This document shows, one piece after another, positions 1 through 4,973 of a stretch of DNA of 7,116 nt; the first letter of the stretch is position 1, and each line of letters begins with the position of its first letter. The translations under genes were made by a program, and so were the position numbers. Source of the DNA: Sulfurimonas sp. (GTDB lineage Bacteria > Campylobacterota > Campylobacteria > Campylobacterales > Sulfurimonadaceae); the NCBI GenBank assembly GCA_021157485.1, contig JAGGWO010000224.1:1-7116 (forward strand), in the 5' to 3' direction. The notes below the pieces were generated by a model. The model did not search any database. It was not told where the DNA came from and saw nothing but the letters and a program-made list of their open reading frames with translations.

Positions 1-1302
1 CTCTGCACGTGAGGTAAACATACGGTAAGGCTCATTTGTTCCTTTTGTAACAAGGTCATCTATTAAAACACCGATATATGCTTCATCACGTCTAAGAATT
101 AACGGCTCTTTATCTGCAAGTGAAAGACTTGCGTTTATACCAGCCATAAGACCTTGAGCGGCGGCTTCTTCATAGCCCGTAGTTCCATTAATCTGACCAG
201 CTAAATAGAGTCCGCTAACTTTCTTAGTCTCTAGAGAGTGTTTAAGCTCACGTGGGTCTACAAAGTCGTACTCTATCGCATATCCGTAACGAACAATTTT
301 GGCATTTTCTAAGCCTTTTACTGACTTAATCATATCTCGCTGAACTTCTGGTGGGAGTGAAGTACTCAAACCGTTTATGTAACACTCAGTATTGTCCATA
401 GTTTGAGGCTCTATGAAAAGGTGATGTCTATCTTTATCTGCAAACTTACTTACCTTATCTTCTATACTTGGACAGTAACGTGGAGATTTTCCTGCTATTT
501 GACCCGTAAAAAGTGGCGCTCTGTAAAAGTTTGAAGAGATGATGTTGTGAGTCTCTTCATTTGTATAGGCTATGAAACATGGAAGCTGTTTTTTAGTACG
601 TCTAAACTCTTCTCTATCAGTTCTAAAACTAAAAGGGCTTGGAATTTCATCTCCCCCCTGCTCTTCCATTACAGAAAAGTCAATAGTTGAGCTATCTATT
701 CTCGCACAAGTTCCTGTTTTTAATCTATCAAGAGAAAGTCTGGCATCATCTTTAAGTGAAGCACTTAGTCCAACACTTGTCTGCTCACCAAAACGACCAC
801 CAACTTGTTGCACTTCACCAATGTGAATGATGCCATTTAAAAATGTTCCACTTGTAATGATTACTTTTTTAGCATTATAGATGTTTAGAAGGTCGGTTTT
901 TACACCCTTAACTATGTCATTTTCAATCACTAAAGACTCAACCATCTCTTGAGCCAAGTCAAGATTTGGAGTCTTTAAAACTACATTTCTAGCAATAATT
1001 CTGTACTTATCCATATCTATCTGAGCACGAGACCCTCGAACTGCTGGACCTTTTGTCTGGTTAAGGATACGAAACTGGATTCCAGCTTCATCGGTAATAA
1101 GACCCATCTCACCACCAAGAGCATCAAGTTCACGAACCAAATGACCCTTTGCTAAACCACCAATAGCGGGATTACAGCTTGTTGCTCCAACATTTTCAGC
1201 GAGCATTGATATCATCAGAGTTTTATTGCCCATTCTTGCAGATGAGAGAGCCGCTTCAACACCAGCATGACCACCACCAACTACTATTACATCATAATTC
1301 AT
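1..1302 (-). CDS. mnmG: tRNA uridine-5-carboxymethylaminomethyl modification enzyme MnmG (GidA), 3' part outside window
   Basis: FAD-dependent enzyme that, with the GTPase MnmE, adds the carboxymethylaminomethyl (or aminomethyl) group to C5 of wobble U34 in certain tRNAs; cytoplasmic. The translation starts [18 protein letters not shown], an N-terminal Rossmann FAD fold with GGGHAG at residues 9-14. It continues with the family signatures CNPAIGG (43-49), PAVRGSRAQ (86-94), a RLKTGT-ARID segment near the middle and [17 protein letters not shown]. All 434 codons seen are open; the family is usually about 620-630 residues, so roughly the last 190 lie beyond base 1. ATG at 1302-1300 is the start because the FAD motif begins right after it; GGAT about 7 bases upstream is a weak ribosome site. 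The position usually occupied by Pro in TGTPPRI reads Cys-Ala here (TGTCARI). Divergent from the small ORF at 1389. Identification is very secure from sequence. Confidence 0.97.
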   Translation of the reverse strand, partial: MNYDVIVVGGGHAGVEAALSSARMGNKTLMISMLAENVGATSCNPAIGGLAKGHLVRELDALGGEMGLITDEAGIQFRILNQTKGPAVRGSRAQIDMDKYRIIARNVVLKTPNLDLAQEMVESLVIENDIVKGVKTDLLNIYNAKKVIITSGTFLNGIIHIGEVQQVGGRFGEQTSVGLSASLKDDARLSLDRLKTGTCARIDSSTIDFSVMEEQGGDEIPSPFSFRTDREEFRRTKKQLPCFIAYTNEETHNIISSNFYRAPLFTGQIAGKSPRYCPSIEDKVSKFADKDRHHLFIEPQTMDNTECYINGLSTSLPPEVQRDMIKSVKGLENAKIVRYGYAIEYDFVDPRELKHSLETKKVSGLYLAGQINGTTGYEEAAAQGLMAGINASLSLADKEPLILRRDEAYIGVLIDDLVTKGTNEPYRMFTSRAE

Positions 1303-1328
1303 ATACTTATCCAAAATAATTTAGGCGA

Positions 1329-1337
1329 ATTTTATCA
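1329..1337 (-). promoter_or_regulatory. Probable mnmG promoter, extended -10
   Basis: Read on the minus strand the bases are TGATAAAAT, an extended -10 (TGn followed by TAAAAT). They lie about 27 bases upstream of the mnmG ATG. No clear -35 is seen at 16-18 bases, which is common in Campylobacterota, where the extended -10 carries most of the information. On the other strand of the same 86-base divergent gap, TTGAGT at 1341-1346 and TATAAA-like bases near 1357-1367 could serve the plus-strand genes, but the spacing is poor and I do not annotate it. Confidence 0.45.
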
Positions 1338-1388
1338 TATTTGAGTATCATTACCGTAATATAAACTAAATTAATTGGGCTTTTTAAG

Positions 1389-1589
1389 ATGGGTAAGGAT
1401 TTATTTGAAGATTACAGACCAGAAGTGGTTGAATATGATGAAGAGATTGATGGAAGTGATGAGCACAAAATCAGAGATAATCACCTTCAAACTAAAGAAA
1501 ATTTACTTAATAAAATTAGAAATGCTAAGGCAAAAGCTAAAGGTAATAAAACTACCTTTAGAGGAAATATAAGAACGGAAAACGGATAA
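1389..1589 (+). CDS. Small charged hypothetical protein (66 aa)
   Basis: I do not recognise this protein. It begins MGKDLFEDYRPEVVEYDEE. The first half is acidic (D/E-rich, about residues 4-30) and the second half basic (KIRNAKAKAKGNK, about residues 44-56), with no membrane segment or signal peptide, so it is a soluble, probably partly disordered polypeptide. Support for it being real: its TAA stop (1587-1589) shares the A of the ATG of the next gene (TAATG), a typical translational-coupling junction, and no other frame here fits. The overlapping frame from TTG 1375 ends at 1572 without such a junction and encodes an unlikely Ile/Leu/Lys-rich string, so I treat it as a shadow. The ribosome site is weak (TTAAG just before ATG). 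A role linked to the Sel1 protein is inferred only from the coupling. Confidence 0.65.
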   Translation: MGKDLFEDYRPEVVEYDEEIDGSDEHKIRDNHLQTKENLLNKIRNAKAKAKGNKTTFRGNIRTENG

Positions 1590-2278
1590 TGAACATAGAA
1601 AAAGTACACGCTTTATACAACGCACAAGATTTTACAAATGCATTTAAATTTTACACTGAATTGGCTGAGGCTGGAGATGCTGATGCACAGACCTCATTAG
1701 GATTTATGTACCAAAATGGACAAGGGTGTGAAAAAGATGATGCAAAAGCAGTCAAGTTTTACAAAAGTGCGGCAGAGGCTTCGCAGCCATACGCACTTTT
1801 TAATCTAGCTATTCTTTACATGAATGGTCTATGTGGATTAGAGCATGACCAGTTTAAAGCACATGACTTACATATGGAAGCGGCAACTCGTGAAGTACCA
1901 CCAGCAATGTATGAAGTTGCTCTTATGCTAGAGCGTGGTCTTGGCTGTATTCAAAGTTACTCTGAGGCTGCGTTTTGGTATGAAGAAGGTGCTAAACGCG
2001 GACATTTAGAATCTTTTAATAACCTAGGAGCTCTTTATAAAGAGGGGCATGGAGTACCTAAGGACGATGCAAGAACTTTCATCTGTTTTTCACGAGCAGC
2101 AGAAGGTGGTTTAGCACAAGGACTTTATAATTTAGGTCTTTTGTATGACCAAGGTGTAGGGTGTGAAGAGGATCATGATAAAGCACTTGATTTATGTCGT
2201 AAAGCAGCTTATGCAGGACATGAAAAAGCAAAAGATATTATCAAAGGTCTTCAAGAAGACGGCAAGATAGTTTTTTAA
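1589..2278 (+). CDS. Sel1-like repeat (SLR/TPR-like) protein, 229 aa
   Basis: Alpha-solenoid protein of Sel1-like repeats, a family used as protein-protein interaction scaffolds; the specific partner is unknown. About five to six repeats follow the first ~28 residues. Each has the pattern A...LG.MY..G.G...D...A..(W/F)Y..AA..G, for example AQTSLGFMYQNGQG, SFNNLGALYKEGHGVPKDD and GLYNLGLLYDQGVG. There is no signal peptide (start MNIEKVHALYNAQDF), so a cytoplasmic location is inferred, unlike the secreted cysteine-rich Hcp proteins of Helicobacter. Cys follows Gly in several repeats (GC at the turn), but only the last repeat has a second Cys about 11 residues on, so a full Hcp-like disulfide ladder is not supported. 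The start overlaps the previous stop by one base. The stop codon overlaps the ribosome site of the riboflavin synthase gene, so these genes are probably one transcript. Confidence 0.9.
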   Translation: MNIEKVHALYNAQDFTNAFKFYTELAEAGDADAQTSLGFMYQNGQGCEKDDAKAVKFYKSAAEASQPYALFNLAILYMNGLCGLEHDQFKAHDLHMEAATREVPPAMYEVALMLERGLGCIQSYSEAAFWYEEGAKRGHLESFNNLGALYKEGHGVPKDDARTFICFSRAAEGGLAQGLYNLGLLYDQGVGCEEDHDKALDLCRKAAYAGHEKAKDIIKGLQEDGKIVF

Positions 2279-2282
2279 AGGA
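2277..2282 (+). promoter_or_regulatory. Ribosome binding site that fixes the TTG start of ribE
   Basis: AAAGGA lies 6 bases before TTG 2289 and overlaps the TAA of the Sel1 gene. It supports initiation at TTG, which yields MFTGLI, the near-universal N-terminus of riboflavin synthase. Confidence 0.8.
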
Positions 2283-2288
2283 TATCAA

Positions 2289-2906
2289 TTGTTTACAGGA
2301 TTAATTAGAGAAATCGCGAATGTTAAAAGCCTCTCTGGAAGCACTTTGACAATCAGAGCAAAACATAAAGCCAAACTTGGTGATTCTATTGCAATTAACG
2401 GTGCTTGTCTTACTGTTGTAAAAGTTTTAGGCGATGGATTTAGTGTTGAACTCTCCCCTGAATCTCAAAAACTTCTTGCAATGGAAAACTATAAAAATGA
2501 AGTTCATATAGAACCTGCAATGATGATGGGTGATAGATTTGAAGGTCATGTTGTTCAGGGTCATGTTGATGCAATCGGGACAATCCAAAATATCAAAAAC
2601 AATGGAAACTCTTTTGATGTTTTTATCGAAGTTGAGAGTAAATTTATACCTTACATAGTTCCAAAAGGCTCAATAACTATAGATGGTGTAAGTCTTACTG
2701 TAAATGATGTAAACGCAAATAGTTTTAGACTGACAATAATTCCACATACAATGAAAGAGACACTCTTCAAAAACTATAAACACGGTTCAAAAGTGAATGT
2801 TGAAACAGATATGTTTGCACGTTATGTCTCACATATTATAGCCCATCAAAAAAACTCACCGTCTCTAACTTGGGGTGAAGTTGACGCTATCAACGCTAGT
2901 TTTTAA
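2289..2906 (+). CDS. ribE: Riboflavin synthase, alpha chain (lumazine-binding protein)
   Basis: Catalyses dismutation of two 6,7-dimethyl-8-ribityllumazine molecules into riboflavin and a pyrimidine that is recycled; last step of riboflavin synthesis, cytoplasmic trimer. The 205-residue length is normal. The two lumazine-binding domains are visible: domain 1 from MFTGLI to about residue 88, with NGACLTV at 37-43; domain 2 from GHVVQGHVDAIGTI (86-99) through KGSITIDGVSLTVND (126-140), IPHT (151-154) and VETDMFARYV (171-180). The start is TTG, chosen because MFTGLI is essentially invariant in the family and AAAGGA is correctly spaced. The gene is called ribC in some organisms. It follows the Sel1 gene by 10 bases. 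I see no FMN riboswitch upstream, so expression is probably with the two preceding genes. Confidence 0.97.
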   Translation: MFTGLIREIANVKSLSGSTLTIRAKHKAKLGDSIAINGACLTVVKVLGDGFSVELSPESQKLLAMENYKNEVHIEPAMMMGDRFEGHVVQGHVDAIGTIQNIKNNGNSFDVFIEVESKFIPYIVPKGSITIDGVSLTVNDVNANSFRLTIIPHTMKETLFKNYKHGSKVNVETDMFARYVSHIIAHQKNSPSLTWGEVDAINASF

Positions 2907-2911
2907 ACTTA

Positions 2912-2928
2912 TATGACAAAACGTCATA
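2912..2928. repeat. Inverted repeat TATGAC-AAAAC-GTCATA
   Basis: Perfect 6-base arms separated by 5 bases, beginning 5 bases after the ribE stop and ending 27 bases before the TATAAT box at 2956. No T-run follows on either strand, so it is a poor intrinsic terminator. It could be an operator for the small RNA locus downstream or a simple 3' end hairpin of the ribE message. The palindrome is seen directly; function is not known. Confidence 0.35.
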
Positions 2929-2955
2929 CAAATGAACTAAGCTTGCTGAACAAAC

Positions 2956-2961
2956 TATAAT
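2956..2961 (+). promoter_or_regulatory. Candidate promoter (-10 TATAAT) of the small toxin-like mRNA
   Basis: A consensus -10 hexamer. The -35 region is weak (TGAACT at 2933-2938, 17-base spacing, 3 of 6 matches). Transcription would begin near 2968. That would put the segment complementary to the Shine-Dalgarno (2974-2990) at the extreme 5' end of the RNA, as in known type I toxin mRNAs, and this independent fit raises my confidence. Confidence 0.5.
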
Positions 2962-2973
2962 CATTTCGGTACA

Positions 2974-3056
2974 ACTGGTTTATACTTCTTCGGTTACGGG
3001 TGAATTAAGGGAGTTTGGTTAGGTAGGGTATCTCCAAAAAAGGAGGATACACCAGT
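2974..3056 (+). promoter_or_regulatory. Leader with 5' anti-Shine-Dalgarno segment (long-distance pairing 2974-2990 with 3040-3056)
   Basis: Bases 2974-2990 (ACTGGTTTATACTTCTT) can pair with 3040-3056 (AAGGAGGATACACCAGT). Fourteen positions are Watson-Crick pairs, one is G-U and two are mismatches. The second arm contains the whole Shine-Dalgarno and the first two bases of the GTG start. A full-length mRNA would therefore be unable to initiate until processed or unfolded. The loop between the arms is purine-rich (AAGGGAG at 3007-3013) and could be a ribosome standby site, which is speculation. Confidence 0.6.
3028..3050 (+). promoter_or_regulatory. Local hairpin sequestering the Shine-Dalgarno of the 18-codon ORF
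   Basis: GTATCTCC (3028-3035) pairs with GGAGGATAC (3042-3050) around a loop of six A residues, giving 8 base pairs with a single bulged G (3046). The right arm is the Shine-Dalgarno itself (AAGGAGG, 3040-3046, 8 bases before GTG). This fold excludes the long-distance pairing of 2974-2990, so the leader has two mutually exclusive closed states. Confidence 0.65.
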
Positions 3057-3111
3057 GAGGTTACTCATTGTCTTAATGGTTTTAATCGTTTTAGCCGAAC
3101 GGTTATATTAA
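3055..3111 (+). CDS. Ibs-like hydrophobic mini-protein, candidate type I toxin (18 aa)
   Basis: GTG AGG TTA ... TAT TAA encodes MRLLIVLMVLIVLAERLY: a short basic N-end, an uninterrupted hydrophobic run of Leu, Ile, Val and Met (residues 3-14), and a polar end with terminal Tyr. As I remember them, the E. coli Ibs toxins (for example IbsC, MMRLVIILIVLLLISFSAY) have the same size, the same M-R/K-L start, the same Val/Ile/Leu core and the same final Tyr. Ibs toxins insert in the inner membrane and are silenced by antisense Sib RNAs encoded on the other strand. The Shine-Dalgarno AAGGAGG at 3040-3046, 8 bases before GTG, is the best in this window, and it is masked by RNA structure. A promoter facing back across the ORF lies at 3150-3178. 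The peptide is too short for gene callers. Alternatives: a regulatory leader peptide of recQ, or chance; the combination of peptide, masked ribosome site and antisense promoter makes chance unlikely. Toxicity is inference. Confidence 0.7.
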   Translation: MRLLIVLMVLIVLAERLY

Positions 3112-3116
3112 ATAAC

Positions 3117-3136
3117 GTGAGAGCTTGAGCTCTCAC
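3117..3136. repeat. Perfect hairpin GTGAGAGC-TTGA-GCTCTCAC downstream of the mini-ORF
   Basis: Eight-base-pair stem with a TTGA tetraloop, 5 bases after the mini-ORF stop. Outside it, TTAATGGTT inside the ORF (3073-3081) and AACCATTAA (3137-3145) are exact complements, extended by ATTG (3067-3070) with CAAT (3148-3151) across a 2-by-2 internal loop, so the coding region could be closed into a long stem. On the plus strand the tetraloop reads UUGA, matching the YUNR U-turn pattern found in antisense recognition loops. It may also form the message 3' end, but no T-run follows directly. Confidence 0.6.
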
Positions 3137-3149
3137 AACCATTAATGCA

Positions 3150-3178
3150 ATTGTATCATATTTTTAATAATTGCTCAA
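3150..3178 (-). promoter_or_regulatory. Strong sigma70-type promoter reading antisense to the mini-ORF
   Basis: On the minus strand: TTGAGC (-35, 3178-3173), exactly 17 bases, then TGATACAAT (extended -10, TACAAT at 3155-3150). The -35 matches TTGACA at 4 of 6, the -10 matches TATAAT at 5 of 6, the TGn extension is present and the spacing is optimal. Predicted start near 3143. The only sensible product is an RNA antisense to the 18-codon ORF, because no minus-strand gene lies to the left before mnmG. The -35 sits inside the recQ leader, so the two transcription units may interfere. Confidence 0.7.
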
Positions 3179-3186
3179 AAATTTCT

Positions 3187-3200
3187 AGGATAAAAAAATA
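3187..3200 (+). promoter_or_regulatory. Ribosome site AGGA and non-standard ATA start of recQ
   Basis: AGGA (3187-3190) is followed by TAAAAAA and then ATA (3198-3200). Position and spacing are exactly where an ATG would be expected (ATA AAA AAT AAA ATT...). AUA is a very weak initiator in bacteria; a few genes (infC, pcnB) use AUU for low or autoregulated expression. Confidence 0.5.
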
Positions 3201-4973
3201 AAAAATAAAATTTTAAAAGATATTTTCGGCCATAACAGTTTTAGAGAACTTCAAGAAGAAGGTGTTGATGCGATACTAGAAAATCGCGACCTTCTTATGA
3301 TACTTCCAACAGGTGGTGGAAAATCACTTGTGTATCAACTTCCCTCTATTATAAAAGATGGTGTGAGTATTGTCATATCTCCACTTATTGCACTTATGCA
3401 GGATCAAGTAGCCTCACTTAAAGCTCAAGGTATAAAAGCAGAAATGATTTCATCTGCTCAATCAGCTGATGATGTAGAAGAGATACTTTATCAACTCAGA
3501 ATGAAGAATCTCAAATTTTTATATCTCTCTCCTGAAAAACTAAATACTCAGTGGACTTATAACTTACTAAAGAGTCTTGATATAAACTTTTTTGTAATTG
3601 ATGAAGCTCACTGTATCTCTCAATGGGGTCATGAATTTCGTGAAGATTATCGTGCTTTGGGTAATCTCAAAGCAAACTTTCCAGATGCTGCTATTTGTGC
3701 GTTTACCGCAACTTCTACAAATAATGTTACACAAGATATAGTTAGAGAACTTCGACTTGAAAATCCGCTACTTTTAAAAGGTAAGGTATTTCGTAAAAAC
3801 ATTTACATCTCTGCCGAAAGACGTCTGACGAATGGTCAAGCCCAACTCAAAAACTTTCTTAAACGCCATGAAAATGAAAGCGGAATAATCTATGTAAGTT
3901 CAAGGAAAAAGGCAGAAGATTTAAGTGCACATTTAAATATGAGCGGATACAAATCTTTAGCTTATCACGCTGGACTTCCTTCTCATGTGAGAGAACAAAA
4001 TTTTAAAATATTTGTAAATGATAACGTAGATATTATGGTTGCTACCATTGCGTTTGGTATGGGAATAGATAAAAGTGATATCCGTTTTGTTGTGCATATG
4101 TCTCTACCTAAAACGCAAGAGAACTATTACCAAGAGATAGGTCGTGCAGGACGTGACGGTGAAGATAGCGAAACACTGCTGCTGTTTAACTCTCAAGATA
4201 TGATAATGCAAAAACAGTTTTTAAAAGATATCCCCGATTTAGATTATGCTAATCATCTAAGTCAAAAAATAGATGGAATTTATAAATATGCAACCAGTGA
4301 GATATGTTTTCATAAACAGCTTGCAGAGTATTTTGAAGATACCTTGGATGAGTGTGTAGATAGATGCGATAACTGTGCTTCTAGTGATGATTTACGTCAA
4401 GATATTACCAAAGAGGCTCAGATGGTTTTGAGTTGCGTTTATAAAACTGCTCAGAACTTTGGAAAAAACTACATCATCGATATACTTCGCGGTTCATCAG
4501 AACAGAAACTTTTAGCTAATGGTGCTGATAAACTATCCGTTTATGAGATAGGGAAACATCTCAGTAAAAAAGAGTGGTTTGTAATTATAGAGCGCCTGAT
4601 GGAGACTAAGATTATAAACCTTGGCGACTTTAGCTCTTTAAAACTTACAGATGATGCTATCTCTATTTTAAAAAGTCAAAAAACTATAGATATAAAATCC
4701 TCAAGACTTCAAGTAAAAAGTAAAGAAAAAAGAGTTAAACGCAGTGATGATTTTGATTATGATGAGACTCTCTTTGAAGCTCTTAGAGTTAAACGTAGTG
4801 AACTTGCTTCGGAGATGGGTGTCCCTGCTTACATTATCTTTGGAGATAAAACACTCAAACATTTAGCCAATGATAAACCCTTTGATAAACCTAGTATGCT
4901 TGAGGTAAATGGTGTTGGTGAAAAGAAGTTTGAGCAGTTTGGTGAAGAGTTTTTGAGTATTATAAACTCTTAA
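3198..4973 (+). CDS. recQ: ATP-dependent DNA helicase RecQ, apparent ATA start
   Basis: 3'-to-5' DNA helicase for recombinational repair and replication-fork processing. Counting from ATA 3198 it has 591 residues (E. coli RecQ about 609). Seen in order: Q-motif region FGHNSFRELQ (10-19), Walker A PTGGGKS (37-43), DEAH (135-138) in IDEAHCISQWGHEFR, FTATS (169-173), AFGMGIDK (285-292), motif VI QEIGRAGRDG (312-321), four zinc-ligand cysteines (370, 386, 390, 393), a winged-helix region, and an HRDC domain over about the last 72 residues. The start is odd: between the in-frame TAG at 3186 and ATG 3297 there is no ATG, GTG or TTG, and ATG 3297 would delete the Q motif. ATA 3198 has AGGA 7 bases upstream and gives a normal N-terminus. 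Alternatives are a -1 frameshift at the A7 run (3192-3198) from ATG 3145, or a sequence error. Its stop overlaps that of the convergent mnmD gene. Confidence 0.95.
   Translation: MKNKILKDIFGHNSFRELQEEGVDAILENRDLLMILPTGGGKSLVYQLPSIIKDGVSIVISPLIALMQDQVASLKAQGIKAEMISSAQSADDVEEILYQLRMKNLKFLYLSPEKLNTQWTYNLLKSLDINFFVIDEAHCISQWGHEFREDYRALGNLKANFPDAAICAFTATSTNNVTQDIVRELRLENPLLLKGKVFRKNIYISAERRLTNGQAQLKNFLKRHENESGIIYVSSRKKAEDLSAHLNMSGYKSLAYHAGLPSHVREQNFKIFVNDNVDIMVATIAFGMGIDKSDIRFVVHMSLPKTQENYYQEIGRAGRDGEDSETLLLFNSQDMIMQKQFLKDIPDLDYANHLSQKIDGIYKYATSEICFHKQLAEYFEDTLDECVDRCDNCASSDDLRQDITKEAQMVLSCVYKTAQNFGKNYIIDILRGSSEQKLLANGADKLSVYEIGKHLSKKEWFVIIERLMETKIINLGDFSSLKLTDDAISILKSQKTIDIKSSRLQVKSKEKRVKRSDDFDYDETLFEALRVKRSELASEMGVPAYIIFGDKTLKHLANDKPFDKPSMLEVNGVGEKKFEQFGEEFLSIINS

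Larger units (their letters stand above)
3028..3143 (-). ncRNA. Predicted antisense RNA (Sib-like antitoxin); 3' end not determined
   Basis: Transcription from the minus-strand promoter at 3150-3178 would begin near 3143 and run leftwards through the whole 18-codon ORF, its GTG and its Shine-Dalgarno, giving an RNA perfectly complementary to the toxin-like message. Its 5' part contains the strong stem GTGAGAGC-TCAA-GCTCTCAC (from 3117-3136) and a 9-base inner repeat (TTAATGGTT near its 5' end and AACCATTAA from 3073-3081). I cannot see a clear intrinsic terminator: a T6 run follows the anti-Shine-Dalgarno (complement of 3036-3041) but lacks a good preceding stem. The left boundary given is only the minimum that covers the ribosome site hairpin. 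Confidence 0.55.

Noticed and set aside
572..826. 84-codon plus-strand frame
   Set aside because: Lies antisense within mnmG, whose motifs are unmistakable; the Ser/Leu-rich translation is a shadow.
1375..1572. 65-codon frame from TTG 1375
   Set aside because: Overlaps the 1389 frame, which has the TAATG junction to the next gene; no ribosome site for TTG 1375.
2150..2290. FMN riboswitch before riboflavin synthase
   Set aside because: The upstream sequence is Sel1 coding sequence to within 10 bases of the start; no aptamer-like conserved segments seen.
2913..2960. 15-codon ORF MTKRHTNELSLLNKL
   Set aside because: No Shine-Dalgarno, polar ordinary composition, and it ends inside the TATAAT box; likely chance.
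3036..3041. T6 on the minus strand as antisense RNA terminator
   Set aside because: The run is the loop of the ribosome-site hairpin and no stable stem precedes it in the antisense direction.
3117..3165. Hairpin at 3117-3136 as an intrinsic terminator
   Set aside because: The stem is strong but followed by AACCATTAATG; the nearest T-run (3161-3165) is 25 bases away. Could still end the message by another route.
2907..3197. tRNA, rRNA, CRISPR or IS remnants in the intergenic gap
   Set aside because: No cloverleaf, no spaced direct repeats, no transposase fragments or terminal repeats seen there or elsewhere in the window.
3297..4973. recQ starting at ATG 3297
   Set aside because: Would begin three residues before Walker A and remove the conserved Q-motif region that is clearly encoded upstream.
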